Assembly: GCA_000470055.1 (NCBI GenBank) | Contig: HG326877.1 | Location: 186,001-250,000 of the forward strand | Length of the DNA stretch: 64,000 nt | DNA from: Campylobacter coli 76339 | GTDB lineage: Bacteria > Campylobacterota > Campylobacteria > Campylobacterales > Campylobacteraceae | Direction: 5' to 3' | Part shown: positions 35,224 through 44,479 of the stretch, in pieces | Layout: each line of letters opens with the position of its first letter | Numbering within the stretch: the first letter of the stretch is position 1 | Notes under the pieces: model-generated | Seen by the model: only the letters and a program-made list of their open reading frames with translations | The model's database searches: none | What the model was told of the DNA's origin: nothing | Translations under genes and position numbers: made by a program

Positions 35224-36839
35224 TGCTTAAAACCCTAAAGTATTATAAGATAGGGGCAATTTTACTTGCCCTTTTTCTTACCCTACCTATTTTTGGTATC
35301 TTTGCTGAGCTTTTTTATATTCTTTTTCAAAATTTCAATACAAGCAATTTGGCTGAAATTTCATCCATTAAAGAAAATTTGAATCATTTTTTTGATTATT
35401 TGTTTTTAAAATTCATCAAAGATACTTTGATAGTTAGCATAGGTGTGTTATTACTAAGCTTGATTTTAGGTGTAAGTAGTGCTTATTTGATGGCAAATTA
35501 TAATTTTTACTTCTGTAGAATTTTAGAAAAATTACTTATTTTACCCTTGGCAATACCTGCTTATATTTTAGCTTTTGTATATGTTGGGATTATGGATTTT
35601 CAGGGCTTTTTTCATGAAATTTTTGGCTTTAGGATAGATTTTTTCAACCATTATGGGGTTATTTTTGTCTTAGGAATTTCTTTATATCCTTATATTTACT
35701 TATTTGCTAAAACCGCTTTTAAAAGTGAAGCCATAGAAGCTTATGAAGTGGCTAAAATCATGGGGTATTCTGAATTTAGAATTTTTTCACGCGTCATGCT
35801 TTTAAGCGCAAGACCTGCTATTTTTTCTGGGGCTTTGCTTGTATTGATGGAAACTTTAAGCGACTATGGAGCTTCAGCTTATTTGGGAGTAGATACCTTT
35901 TCAGCAGGGATTTTTAAACTATGGTATGATTTAAATGATTCTTATTCATCTAGTATTTTGTCAGGAATTTTGATGATTTTTGTTTTTTTAATCATGTATA
36001 TAGATTATTATTATAAAAACAAGCATCATTATAGTTTTAATCAAAATTTAACTCTTTTTATCAAAAAAAGGAAATTAAGTCATATAAAGCAAATTTTAGC
36101 CTGTTTTTATTGTTTTATCATCGCTTTATTAGGATTTATCTTGCCTTTTATATGGCTTGTTTATTGGGGACTAAAAGATTTTAAACTTTTTGAAGCAGAA
36201 TTTTATATCATTAGTTTTCAAACCATTATACTAGCTTTTATAACAGCTTTAATTACGACTTTACTGGCTTATTTTTTAATGTTTAGTTCAAGAATCATAA
36301 AAAATAACTTTTTCAGCCTATGTATCCTTAAGCTAAGTTCTTTGGGTTATTCTATACCCGCAGCTGCCTTAGGAATTAGCATGATTGTTCTTTTTGTGTT
36401 TTTGGATAAAATTTTTCATCTTAATTTATTAGGCACTTCATTGATCATTTTAGTTTTTGCTTATATTATTCGTTTTCTAGCGAGTGCGATTTATTCTTTA
36501 GAAGGGGGTTATAATAAAATTCATCTAAATACAGATGAAGCGAGTTTAAATTTAAGGCCTAGCTATTTGATCTTATTTTTTAAAATTCATACTCCTTTAA
36601 TGAAACATTTTTTATTTTTGGCTTTTATCATTGTTTTTATCGATACTATAAAAGAACTTCCTTTGAGTAGAATTTTAGCTCCTTTTGGTTTTGAAACTCT
36701 AAGTGTAAAAGCTTTTTGGTTTGCAAGTGATGAGAGAATTTATGATGCTGCTTTACCTTCTCTGCTCATTGTTTTACTTTCTTTAATAGTCGTTATTTGG
36801 ATGGATAAAATCACAAGGAAAGATGATGTTAGAAATTAA
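35223..36839 (+). CDS. cfbpB: Ferric iron ABC transporter permease CfbpB
   Basis: A 538-residue inner-membrane protein with about 12 segments. It is a tandem of two permease halves, each with the EAA-loop contact for the ATPase: EAYEVAKIMGYSEFRIFSRV near residue 177, and TDEASLNLRPSYLILFFKIH near residue 435, the second more degenerate. This double-permease arrangement is usual for FbpB proteins. It overlaps cfbpC by 17 nt and follows cfbpA without a gap. Confidence 0.95.
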   Translation: MLKTLKYYKIGAILLALFLTLPIFGIFAELFYILFQNFNTSNLAEISSIKENLNHFFDYLFLKFIKDTLIVSIGVLLLSLILGVSSAYLMANYNFYFCRILEKLLILPLAIPAYILAFVYVGIMDFQGFFHEIFGFRIDFFNHYGVIFVLGISLYPYIYLFAKTAFKSEAIEAYEVAKIMGYSEFRIFSRVMLLSARPAIFSGALLVLMETLSDYGASAYLGVDTFSAGIFKLWYDLNDSYSSSILSGILMIFVFLIMYIDYYYKNKHHYSFNQNLTLFIKKRKLSHIKQILACFYCFIIALLGFILPFIWLVYWGLKDFKLFEAEFYIISFQTIILAFITALITTLLAYFLMFSSRIIKNNFFSLCILKLSSLGYSIPAAALGISMIVLFVFLDKIFHLNLLGTSLIILVFAYIIRFLASAIYSLEGGYNKIHLNTDEASLNLRPSYLILFFKIHTPLMKHFLFLAFIIVFIDTIKELPLSRILAPFGFETLSVKAFWFASDERIYDAALPSLLIVLLSLIVVIWMDKITRKDDVRN

Positions 36840-37731
36840 AAACTTATCAAAAAATTTTGGCAAAATACAAGCTTTAAAAAATATCGATCTTCATGTTAAA
36901 GAAGGAGAATTTTTAAGCATTTTAGGAGGGAGCGGAAGTGGTAAAAGTACACTTTTAAGAATCATTGCTCAACTAGAACAAGCGAGCTCTTGTGAATTTT
37001 TAAAATGCAAGGGTGAAGTGGCGATGATGTTTCAAAACTATGCTTTATTTCCTCATTTAAATGTCGAAAAAAATATACTTTTTGCGCTCTATGATAAAAA
37101 AGATAAAAAACAAATTTTAGAGGATTTGTTAAAAACCTTTGAAATTGAAAATTTAAGATATAAGAAAATTGATGAAATTTCGGGCGGACAAGCCCAAAGA
37201 GTAGCTTTTGCTAGGGCAGTAGCAAGAGGCTGTAAACTTTTGCTTTTAGATGAACCTTTTTCTAATTTGGATCAGAATTTAAAACAAGACTTAAGAAGAG
37301 AGCTAAAAAAACTCATACAAAAACAAAGAATTACAGCCATTATGGTAACTCACGATATCGAGGATGCTTATTGTATGTCTGATAAAATCGCTTTTCTTGA
37401 CAAAGGAGAAATTCTAGCTCATGCAGATCCTAAAGAGCTTTATTTTAAGCCTAATCATAAAAGTGCTAGAATTTTACCTGATTTAAATATCATAGAAGAA
37501 GAACTTGATTTAGAAGATGAATTTTTTCAGTGGATCGCTTCGAAAAATTATACTTTTGGCTATGCAGAACTTAAAATAGGAAATCGTTTTGAAGCCACAA
37601 TCTTACAGAAAGAATTTTTAGGAGCTTTTTATAGACTCAAAGTAAGATATAAAAATATAGAATTTTTTATGCTGCTCAGCTCAAATTACTCATTAAAAGA
37701 AAAAATAAATTTTGATATTATCAATTTTTAG
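36823..37731 (+). CDS. cfbpC: Ferric iron ABC transporter ATPase CfbpC
   Basis: Powers CfbpB. The 302-residue product has Walker A GGSGSGKSTLLR near residue 35, a Q-loop (MMFQNYALFPHL), signature ISGGQAQRVAFARA near residue 118, Walker B LLLLDEPFSNLD and the H-loop VTHDIEDAY. A regulatory C-terminal extension of about 90 residues follows. Two ATGs in a row (36823, 36826) stand after AAGGAAAG; either could be used. It ends the cfbp operon. The 35-bp gap to the next gene is very short, but a new promoter may lie within cfbpC. Confidence 0.95.
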   Translation: MMLEIKNLSKNFGKIQALKNIDLHVKEGEFLSILGGSGSGKSTLLRIIAQLEQASSCEFLKCKGEVAMMFQNYALFPHLNVEKNILFALYDKKDKKQILEDLLKTFEIENLRYKKIDEISGGQAQRVAFARAVARGCKLLLLDEPFSNLDQNLKQDLRRELKKLIQKQRITAIMVTHDIEDAYCMSDKIAFLDKGEILAHADPKELYFKPNHKSARILPDLNIIEEELDLEDEFFQWIASKNYTFGYAELKIGNRFEATILQKEFLGAFYRLKVRYKNIEFFMLLSSNYSLKEKINFDIINF

Positions 37732-37766
37732 CTAAAATTCCTAAAATTTCTTTAAGGACACGACCA

Positions 37767-38972
37767 ATGAAAAATCTTTTAATCATAGGTGCAGGCGGAG
37801 TAAGTCGCGTAGCTACCGTAAAATGCGCAATGAATTCAGATACCTTTAGCAAAATCACTCTAGCAAGTAGAACTAAAAGTAAATGCGATGAAATTGCTAG
37901 TTTTATCAAAGAGCGTCTAGGAGTAGAAATTCAAACTGCACAAATTGATGCAGATGATAGCGATGCGGTTGTAGAGCTTATTAAAAAAACAGGGGCGCAA
38001 ATTTTACTTAATGTGGCTTTGCCTTATCAGGATTTAAGCTTGATGGATGCTTGCATAAAAGCAGGAATTGATTATGTTGATACAGCAAACTATGAGCATC
38101 CAGACCTTGCTAAATTTGAGTATAAAGAACAATGGGCAAGAAATGATAAATTTAAAGAAGCAGGAATTTTAGGACTTTTAGGAAGCGGGTTTGATCCTGG
38201 TGTTACAAATGTTTTTTGTGCTTATGCGCAGCAAAATTTATTTGATGAAATTTCTTACATAGATATTTTAGATTGTAACGCGGGCGATCATGGCTATGCT
38301 TTTGCGACTAATTTTAATCCTGAAATCAATCTTAGAGAAGTTTCTGCTAAGGGACGCTACTGGGAAAAAGGCGAGTGGATAGAAACCGAACCTATGGAAA
38401 TAAAAATGGAATGGGATTATCCTGAAGTAGGTATAAAAGATAGTTATTTGCTTTACCATGAAGAGCTTGAAAGCTTAGTAAAAAATATCAAAGGCTTGAA
38501 AAGAATTCGCTTCTTTATGACTTTTGGGCAAAGTTATTTAACCCATATGAAATGCCTTGAAAATGTTGGAATGCTAGGTATAAAACCTGTTATGCACCAA
38601 GGCAAAGAAATCATTCCGATAGAATTTTTAAAAACCCTACTTCCTGATCCTGCAAGTTTAGGTCCTCGCACAAAAGGTTATACCAATATAGGTTGCGTAA
38701 TCCGTGGTATAAAAGATGGCAAAGACAGACAAGTTTATATTTATAATGTTTGCAATCACGAAGAATGCTATAAAGAAACCGGAGCGCAAGCAGTAAGCTA
38801 TACTACAGGAGTTCCTGCGATGATAGGTACAAAACTAATCGCTAAAGGAATTTGGCAAGGAAAAGGTGTATTTAATATGGAAGAATTTGATGCAAAACCT
38901 TTTATGGATGAGCTTAATTCTCAAGGACTTCCATGGAAGATTATCGAAATGACTCCAAGTTTAGGAGAGTAA
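37767..38972 (+). CDS. Carboxynorspermidine/carboxyspermidine synthase (saccharopine dehydrogenase family)
   Basis: 401 residues with an N-terminal NADPH Rossmann motif LIIGAGGVSRVATVKCAMN and a saccharopine-dehydrogenase-like second domain (GLLGSGFDPGVTNVFCAYA near residue 137, GYAFATNFNPEINLREVSAKG near residue 175). In C. jejuni the orthologue makes carboxyspermidine by condensing aspartate semialdehyde with putrescine, the alternative spermidine route. Family similarity to lysine-pathway saccharopine dehydrogenase often misleads annotation. It ends at a strong hairpin shared with the convergent sodB. Confidence 0.9.
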   Translation: MKNLLIIGAGGVSRVATVKCAMNSDTFSKITLASRTKSKCDEIASFIKERLGVEIQTAQIDADDSDAVVELIKKTGAQILLNVALPYQDLSLMDACIKAGIDYVDTANYEHPDLAKFEYKEQWARNDKFKEAGILGLLGSGFDPGVTNVFCAYAQQNLFDEISYIDILDCNAGDHGYAFATNFNPEINLREVSAKGRYWEKGEWIETEPMEIKMEWDYPEVGIKDSYLLYHEELESLVKNIKGLKRIRFFMTFGQSYLTHMKCLENVGMLGIKPVMHQGKEIIPIEFLKTLLPDPASLGPRTKGYTNIGCVIRGIKDGKDRQVYIYNVCNHEECYKETGAQAVSYTTGVPAMIGTKLIAKGIWQGKGVFNMEEFDAKPFMDELNSQGLPWKIIEMTPSLGE

Positions 38973-38973
38973 A

Positions 38974-38995
38974 AAGGCATCTTTTAAGATGCCTT
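38974..38995. terminator. Bidirectional terminator between convergent genes
   Basis: AAGGCATCTT at 38974-38983 pairs with AAGATGCCTT at 38986-38995 around two T. It is a perfect 10-bp palindrome, one base after the upstream stop codon and 3 bp before the stop of sodB, with A-rich and T-rich edges on either side. Confidence 0.8.
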
Positions 38996-38998
38996 GTA

Positions 38999-39661
38999 TT
39001 ATTTTACAGGGTGAAGTTCGTTTGCGTAAAAGCTAACTGATCCCATACCTTCTTTTAAAGCCCATTCATAAGCTTTTGCTACAAATTCCCAGTTAATATG
39101 AGCATAGAATTTTTCTAAGTACGCAGGACGCGCATTGCGATGATCTACATAATAAGCATGTTCCCAAACATCCACAACAAGTAAAGGAACTTTATCTTCA
39201 GTGATAGGCGTAGCTGCATTTGAAGTACCCACAAATTCTAATTTTTGATTTTTAGTATTATAAACCAACCAGAACCAACCCGAACCAAAAACTCCTGTTG
39301 CTCCTTTGATAAATTCAGCTTTGAAATTCTCTAAAGAACCAAATTCTTTTTCTAAAGCTGCTTGTAAATTAGCATCCATGCTTTGGCATGAGCCACCACA
39401 GCCACAGCCTGTGATTGGTTTAATGCAATCAAAATAAAAATCATGATTATAAACTTGAGCAGCATTATTAAACACCCCACCACTTGAACTTTTAATAATA
39501 CTTACAAGATCTTTAGTTGCAAATTCAGTATCTTTGATAAGATTATTAAGATTTGTTACATAGGTATTGTGATGTTTTCCATGATGATAGCTAAAAGTCT
39601 CAGCACTTAAAAAATCGCCAAAAGCATTGGTGTCATAAGGTAATTTTCTTAATTCAAACAT
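38999..39661 (-). CDS. sodB: Iron superoxide dismutase
   Basis: Removes superoxide in the cytoplasm. At 220 residues it is a little longer than E. coli SodB. Metal ligands are visible: His in YHHGKHHNTYVTNL near residue 27, His in VYNHDFYFDC near residue 74, and the DVWEHAYYVDHRN motif near residue 170 with the Asp and His ligands. An unusual cysteine-rich stretch GCGCGGSC follows the second ligand. The start has AAGGAG upstream (AAATCAAAGGAGAAAATT). Iron (or cambialistic) type is inferred from family sequence. Confidence 0.94.
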   Translation of the reverse strand: MFELRKLPYDTNAFGDFLSAETFSYHHGKHHNTYVTNLNNLIKDTEFATKDLVSIIKSSSGGVFNNAAQVYNHDFYFDCIKPITGCGCGGSCQSMDANLQAALEKEFGSLENFKAEFIKGATGVFGSGWFWLVYNTKNQKLEFVGTSNAATPITEDKVPLLVVDVWEHAYYVDHRNARPAYLEKFYAHINWEFVAKAYEWALKEGMGSVSFYANELHPVK

Positions 39662-39716
39662 AATTTTCTCCTTTGATTTAGTAGTTTGATAAAATATTGT
39701 AGCATAAAAATTTTAT

Positions 39717-39738
39717 AAAAAGACTAAAAGAGTCCTTA
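39717..39738 (-). terminator. Possible terminator downstream of tRNA-Glu
   Basis: On the minus strand AAGGACTCTTTTAGTCTTTTT forms an imperfect stem of about 6 bp ending in five T. It is about 135 nt past the tRNA, so it might end that transcript before sodB. Weak support. Confidence 0.3.
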
Positions 39739-39871
39739 TTTATTTCTTTAAATTTTTAGCAAAGAAAGTTAGAATTTTATAAAGTATTTTTTTAAGACTT
39801 GTAAAATTAAGATAAATATCTATATTTTTTAAAAAAATTGATCAGTCTATAATGAGGTAAAACGATTTATG

Positions 39872-39946
39872 TGGTGACCCATACGAGACTCGAACTCGTG
39901 TTACCGCCGTGAAAGGGCGATGTCCTAACCGCTAGACGAATGGGCC
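39872..39946 (-). tRNA. tRNA-Glu (anticodon TTC)
   Basis: The minus strand folds into a complete cloverleaf: acceptor GGCCCAT pairing with ATGGGTC (one G-U), a D-arm containing GTCTAGCGGTTAGGAC, an anticodon stem CGCC/GGCG around CTTTCAC (anticodon TTC), and the T-loop GAGTTCGAGTCTC. Discriminator A and an encoded CCA (39872-39874) complete the 3' end. It lies alone between sodB and mntP. Confidence 0.95.
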
Positions 39947-39980
39947 ACTTTTAAAAGGAGTAAAATAAAAATGAAGTTGA

Positions 39981-39986
39981 ATTATA
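39981..39986 (-). promoter_or_regulatory. -10 element for tRNA-Glu
   Basis: On the minus strand TATAAT (forward ATTATA at 39981-39986) lies about 35 nt upstream of the tRNA 5' end, in an alternating TA stretch. Position and match fit a stable-RNA promoter with a short leader. Confidence 0.5.
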
Positions 39987-40080
39987 TATATTTTATTCTT
40001 AAAGTTTAATTAAATATAACCCACTGTTATAAATTTTAATCAAAATTTTGATAAAAAATTAAATATAAGAAAAATTTTAC

Positions 40081-40086
40081 TATAAT
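40081..40086 (+). promoter_or_regulatory. -10 element of mntP
   Basis: TATAAT at 40081-40086, preceded by TTTTAC, lies 34 nt before the mntP ATG. AGGAG at 40110-40114 is the ribosome binding site. I saw no manganese riboswitch fold in the short leader. Confidence 0.55.
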
Positions 40087-40119
40087 TCTCAACTTTTTAT
40101 ATCTTTCATAGGAGTCATC

Positions 40120-40683
40120 ATGGATCTTTACAGTCTTATCTTTCTATCCTGTGCATTAGCCATGGATGCTTTTGCTGTGTCTTTATGTAAAGGGTTTAGT
40201 GTTAAAAAATTAAATTTAAGACACTATGTTATTACAGGAGCTTATTTTGGTGGTTTTCAAGCCTTAATGCCAGCTATTGGATATGTGATAGGTATAACTT
40301 TTGCATCTTTTATTGCAAGCATTGATCATTGGATAGCCTTTGTTTTGCTTTCTTTAATCGGTCTAAAAATGATTAAAGAATCTTTTGAAGATGAAAGCTG
40401 CGATACTAATTCAAATCAATTTGGATTTAAAATCATGTTTGCTTTGGCTATAGCCACGAGTATTGATGCTTTAGCTATAGGGGTTAGTTTTGCTTTTTTG
40501 AAAGTTAATTTATTTTTAGCATTATTTTTAATAGGCTCTATCACCTTTGTTTTGTGTGCTGTTGCTTTAGAGATAGGCAATAAATTTGGCACTCGCTTTA
40601 AAAACAAAGCTGAATTTCTAGGGGGTGTTGTTTTGATAGCCTTAGGAATAAAAATTTTAATCGAGCATTTATTTTTTAGCTAA
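40120..40683 (+). CDS. mntP: Manganese efflux pump MntP
   Basis: A 187-residue inner-membrane protein with six helices that exports manganese. The duplicated half-motifs carry the acidic residues of the family: [17 protein letters not shown] near residue 11 and [20 protein letters not shown] near residue 110. Length is typical. The 3' end overlaps the convergent miaA by 15 bp. Manganese export beside an Fe-SOD gene and a terC homologue elsewhere in the window suggests a role in Fe/Mn balance. Confidence 0.94.
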   Translation: MDLYSLIFLSCALAMDAFAVSLCKGFSVKKLNLRHYVITGAYFGGFQALMPAIGYVIGITFASFIASIDHWIAFVLLSLIGLKMIKESFEDESCDTNSNQFGFKIMFALAIATSIDALAIGVSFAFLKVNLFLALFLIGSITFVLCAVALEIGNKFGTRFKNKAEFLGGVVLIALGIKILIEHLFFS

Positions 40684-41538
40684 AAATTTATTTCTAAGTA
40701 GCATTAGAGCTTTAGAAAATTCCAAAGGAGTACTTTGGAATTTTTTATTAAAAGTTCTTTGGCGCTTAGCAAGCTGTGATGTATGTATAGTGATTAAATT
40801 TTCAAGTTCTTTTAAAGAAATTTTATTTTCTAAATACTCTTTACATTCCTTAAGTCCTATAGAATTCAATGCTTTAAGATTATTATCAAAATTTGAAAAA
40901 AGCATTCTTGCTTCTTCTATAAGTCCATTATCAATCATTTCTTTTGTTCTTGCTTCTATGCGTTTTCTTAGAATTTCTCTATCCCATACAAGCTCATAAA
41001 TTTCAATATCCTTAAGCACTCCATCCTTTTGTGTTCTTTTTAAAAAATCACTGGGAATTTCATTTGTGTTTTCATAAATGCTTAGCCATTTTCTAAGGCG
41101 ATAAGTGTCATTTTTTTCTATTTTATAAGCTGGATCAATTTTTAACAAAAGGGTATAAATTTCATCATTGCTTAGAGTGTTGGTTGTATCTTGAATTTTT
41201 TGACTTAAACCATCTATCATTGTTTTTAGATAAAAGCCTGTTCCACCTACTATAATCAAGGGTAAATCATTCATAAGAGCAAATTCTTTTGCTTTTTGGT
41301 ATTCTCTTATAAATAATTCTACATTAAAATGCTCATCAACACTTAATAAATTTACTCCAAAGTAATTTAAATTCATAAGCTCATCTTTAGATGGCTTGGC
41401 ATTAGCTATATTGATTTCTTTATAAACACAAAGACTATCAAGGCTTAAAACCACTGCATTGAATTCTTTAGCTAAGGCATTTGCTACATAAGTCTTTCCG
41501 CTAGCTGTGGTTCCTATGAGTGCAATTTGAAAAAACAT
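40669..41538 (-). CDS. miaA: tRNA dimethylallyltransferase
   Basis: Adds the isopentenyl group to A37 of tRNAs that read UNN codons. P-loop [14 protein letters not shown] near residues 9-22, [20 protein letters not shown] near residue 32 and [17 protein letters not shown] near residue 95 are family signatures. [17 protein letters not shown] and [11 protein letters not shown] complete the C-terminal part. In the second motif Ser-Leu-Cys-Val-Tyr replaces the common S-x-Q-V-Y, a modest variation. It is convergent with mntP and divergent from the ubiA homologue. 289 residues, normal. Confidence 0.95.
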   Translation of the reverse strand: MFFQIALIGTTASGKTYVANALAKEFNAVVLSLDSLCVYKEINIANAKPSKDELMNLNYFGVNLLSVDEHFNVELFIREYQKAKEFALMNDLPLIIVGGTGFYLKTMIDGLSQKIQDTTNTLSNDEIYTLLLKIDPAYKIEKNDTYRLRKWLSIYENTNEIPSDFLKRTQKDGVLKDIEIYELVWDREILRKRIEARTKEMIDNGLIEEARMLFSNFDNNLKALNSIGLKECKEYLENKISLKELENLITIHTSQLAKRQRTFNKKFQSTPLEFSKALMLLRNKFLAKK

Positions 41539-41608
41539 GAGATAACTTATCCTAAAATTTATGAAAATTTTAGTAAAATCATAGCAAAAAATATTTTAAA
41601 GTGGAAAC

Positions 41609-42493
41609 ATGAATATAATTTGGAATAAATTTAAAGATATTTTGGAACTTGTGGTATTTAAGCATTCTATTTTTGCCTTGCCTTTTTTATTTTCATCTAT
41701 GATAGTGGCTTCAAAACTCATTAATGATAGTGCTTGGTTTGGTTTTAAGGCTTTGATTTTGGGTATTGTTTGTGCTGTAAGTGCAAGAAATTTTGCCATG
41801 GCAACCAATCGTTTAATGGATGAAGATATCGATAAAGACAATCCTCGCTGTGCAAATCGCCCTAATGTCAGTGGAAAAATAGGACGCAAAAGCGTTTGGA
41901 TTTTTATCATCCTTAATGCGATTATTTTTGTTGTATGTTCTTATTTTATCAATACTTTGGCTTTTTATCTCTCTTTTCCTGTGCTTTTTGTATTAGCAAT
42001 TTACTCTGCTTTTAAACGCTTTAGTTCTTTAGCGCACTTGGTTTTAGGATTTTGTTTAGGACTTGCACCTATTGCAGGTAGTGTGATAGTTATGGGTGAA
42101 ATTCACATTTATAGCGTGATTTTATGCTTAGGGGTAACTTTTTGGACGGCTGGATTTGATTTGCTTTATTCTTTGCAAGATATGGAGTATGATAAAAAAG
42201 TAGGACTTCATTCTATCCCTGCCAAATTTGGCTCTAAAGCGACATTATTTATCTCGGCTTTTTGTCATGTATTAGCAGTATTGTTTTGGCTACTTTTTGT
42301 TTGGCAGGTTTGGGGAGTAGCACTTGGAAATATCGCATTACTTGGAGTGATTATTAGCGGTATTATTTTAGCTTTTGAACATAAAATCGTACATAAAAAT
42401 TTTGCTCACATTGATAAAGCATTTTTTACTTTAAATGGATATTTAAGTATAATATTTTTTATTTTTATTTGGATTGATTTAGTATGGAAATAA
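41609..42493 (+). CDS. UbiA-family prenyltransferase (probable MqnP of the futalosine menaquinone pathway)
   Basis: A 294-residue membrane protein with eight or nine segments and both Asp-rich motifs: NRLMDEDIDKDNPR near residue 67 and DLLYSLQDMEYDKKVG near residue 184, which bind polyprenyl diphosphate through magnesium. Annotation pipelines call it 4-hydroxybenzoate octaprenyltransferase, but Campylobacter makes menaquinone through futalosine and has no ubiquinone, so MqnP is the better inference. It heads a long plus-strand run and overlaps the next gene by 10 nt. Confidence 0.85.
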   Translation: MNIIWNKFKDILELVVFKHSIFALPFLFSSMIVASKLINDSAWFGFKALILGIVCAVSARNFAMATNRLMDEDIDKDNPRCANRPNVSGKIGRKSVWIFIILNAIIFVVCSYFINTLAFYLSFPVLFVLAIYSAFKRFSSLAHLVLGFCLGLAPIAGSVIVMGEIHIYSVILCLGVTFWTAGFDLLYSLQDMEYDKKVGLHSIPAKFGSKATLFISAFCHVLAVLFWLLFVWQVWGVALGNIALLGVIISGIILAFEHKIVHKNFAHIDKAFFTLNGYLSIIFFIFIWIDLVWK

Positions 42494-42981
42494 GTCTTTT
42501 TAAAGCAGGCTTTGAAGCTTCTTTAGAGTGTTGTGATATTGAAAACAACCACTTTTTACAAGAATATTTAAAATTAGGTGCCATTTCTCAACTTTCAAAG
42601 TGGAAAAAACTCGCCTTGCGTGTGGATTTTGATGAGGGCGAGAAAATCATTTTTGATTTACTTTTGAGCTTAAAAGAAGATATTTTAAGACTTGAGGATT
42701 CTTTAGATAAAAATAAAGATCTTTTAGCACTCAAACAAAAAGGCGTGGTTGAATCTTTAAATTTTGAGTATTTAAATTTTTTAGATGAAATTTTAGAAGA
42801 AGGAAAAGAGTATTACATAAGATTTGATCTTAATAATCAAAAAATGGCTATTTTTGCTAAAGCTCAAAATAAAAAATTAGCCCAAATTATCAAAATAAAA
42901 CCCGAAGATAGGATAGCTTTTGATGCTTTTGTGGTTCAATTGCAAAGAGATATGATAAGAAATAAAAAGGACAAAAAATGA
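42484..42981 (+). CDS. Hypothetical cytoplasmic protein
   Basis: A 165-residue protein with no signal peptide or membrane segment, rich in Lys, Glu, Asp and Leu. The central part is predicted mostly helical (about residues 50-90). I do not recognise a domain; it could be a PilZ-like or cyclic-nucleotide-related module given the strand-rich stretch YYIRFDLNNQKMAIFAKA near residue 118, but that is only an impression. It overlaps both neighbours by 4 to 10 nt, so it is probably co-translated with the ubiA homologue and the next gene. Confidence 0.7.
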   Translation: MEISLFKAGFEASLECCDIENNHFLQEYLKLGAISQLSKWKKLALRVDFDEGEKIIFDLLLSLKEDILRLEDSLDKNKDLLALKQKGVVESLNFEYLNFLDEILEEGKEYYIRFDLNNQKMAIFAKAQNKKLAQIIKIKPEDRIAFDAFVVQLQRDMIRNKKDKK

Positions 42982-43496
42982 GTAACGATGTGCTTTATTT
43001 AGTTTTTATGATCGTGCTTTTGGTTGCAATATTAGCCTATATGAATATCAAAGATAAAGAAAGCAATGCAAAAATAAACAAACTCCAAGGCGTGGTTGAA
43101 GATATCACAAAAGAACTTCATTATTTGCGTAAAGAATTAGGCGTCAAAGATGAGGGTGATCAAGAGGAAGAAGATTATAAAATCACTTTATTAAAAGAAG
43201 AAATTCAAATCACACTTGAAAAACAAATCAGTGCAAAAATTACTCCTGTTTTAAGAACTTTAAAAACCATGGAGCACATTATAGAAGATTTTCAAAATGA
43301 ACAACAAAATCGTATTTTGAATTTGGAACAAAAGGCACAAAGTATGACAAAGTTAACGCCAAATTATGATACTGAAGAGCAAAAAATTGTGGATTTGTTT
43401 AAAGAGGGAAAAAGTATAGAGCAAATTGCAAAAGATTTACGCATAGGCACGGGAAATGTCGAGCTTGTTTTAAAATTTAAACAACTTATCAAATAA
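42978..43496 (+). CDS. Membrane-anchored coiled-coil protein with C-terminal HTH-like segment
   Basis: 172 residues: an N-terminal membrane helix (about 5-22), a charged coiled-coil region (about 28-125), and a C-terminal piece EEQKIVDLFKEGKSIEQIAKD ending in LRIGTGNVELVLKFKQLIK that resembles the helix-turn-helix found in DUF6115-type and sigma-like proteins. The topology is probably N-in with the coil in the cytoplasm. It is coupled to the preceding hypothetical gene by a 4-nt overlap (ATGA) and 18 nt before moaA. Function unknown. Confidence 0.65.
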   Translation: MSNDVLYLVFMIVLLVAILAYMNIKDKESNAKINKLQGVVEDITKELHYLRKELGVKDEGDQEEEDYKITLLKEEIQITLEKQISAKITPVLRTLKTMEHIIEDFQNEQQNRILNLEQKAQSMTKLTPNYDTEEQKIVDLFKEGKSIEQIAKDLRIGTGNVELVLKFKQLIK

Positions 43497-43514
43497 TCGC
43501 AAGGGAGGGCAAAA

Positions 43515-44477
43515 ATGTTAATTGATCAGTTTGGCAGAAAAATTAATTATCTTAGAATATCAGTAACTCAAAGATGTAATTTTCGTTGTCTTTATTGCAT
43601 GCCAAAAATTCCTTTTAATCATCAACCTAAAGAAAATTTACTGAGTTTTGAAGAACTTTTTTTATTTGTTAAAGTAGCTATTGATGAGGGGATTGAAAAA
43701 ATTCGTATCACTGGAGGGGAACCTTTACTGCGTAAAGACTTGAGTGTATTTATAAAAATGATAAATGATTATAAAAAAGATCTTGATTTGGCGATTACAA
43801 CGAATGGTTTTTTATTAAAAGATTTTGCTAAAGATCTTAAAGATGCTGGACTGAAGCGTTTAAATATCTCTCTTGATACCCTAGAAAGCAAAAAGGCAAA
43901 AATTCTCGCACAAAAAGATGTTTTAGATAGTGTTTTAGCGGGTATTGATGAGGCTTTAAGCATAGGCTTAAAAGTCAAACTAAATACGGTTGCGCTTAAA
44001 GGCTTAAATGATGATGAATTGATATCTCTTTTGGAATTTGCAAAATCAAAAAATATTCAAATTCGCTTTATAGAATTTATGGAAAATATACACGCTTATG
44101 GGAAATTACAAGGTCTAAAAAGAGATGAAATCATACAAATTCTAAGTCAAAAATATCAAATAAAACTTATTAAAAAAGCCGAAAAAGCTCCTGTAAGTAT
44201 TTATAGTGCAAATGATTATGAATTTGGGATTATAGATCCACACAGCCATGAATTTTGTGATTCTTGTAACCGTATTCGTTTAAGCGCTGAGGGTTTGCTT
44301 ATACCTTGTCTTTATTTTGATGAGGCTTTAAGCATTAAAGAAGCAGTTAGAAAAGGTGATATTAATGCTGCTGCAAAAATTTTACAAGAAGTATTGCGTA
44401 ATAAACCTGAAAAAAACAGATGGAGTGTGGTAGATAATGAAACTTCATCTCGTGCCTTTTATCAAACCGGGGGTTAA
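43515..44477 (+). CDS. moaA: GTP 3',8-cyclase (molybdenum cofactor synthesis)
   Basis: Radical SAM enzyme making the first intermediate of molybdopterin from GTP. The N-terminal cluster motif is [14 protein letters not shown] near residue 19 (CX3CX2C), the second cluster is [20 protein letters not shown] near residue 257 (CX2CX13C), and the C-terminus ends in a Gly-Gly tail. GEPLLRKDL is the GGEP segment. 320 residues. Campylobacter uses molybdenum enzymes in respiration. AGGGAGG precedes the ATG; queE starts 2 bp after the stop. Confidence 0.97.
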   Translation: MLIDQFGRKINYLRISVTQRCNFRCLYCMPKIPFNHQPKENLLSFEELFLFVKVAIDEGIEKIRITGGEPLLRKDLSVFIKMINDYKKDLDLAITTNGFLLKDFAKDLKDAGLKRLNISLDTLESKKAKILAQKDVLDSVLAGIDEALSIGLKVKLNTVALKGLNDDELISLLEFAKSKNIQIRFIEFMENIHAYGKLQGLKRDEIIQILSQKYQIKLIKKAEKAPVSIYSANDYEFGIIDPHSHEFCDSCNRIRLSAEGLLIPCLYFDEALSIKEAVRKGDINAAAKILQEVLRNKPEKNRWSVVDNETSSRAFYQTGG

Positions 44478-44479
44478 AT

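Noticed and set aside
39872-39946. tRNA-Glu as an integration site
   Set aside because: I saw no integrase, duplicated tRNA 3' end or direct repeat nearby.
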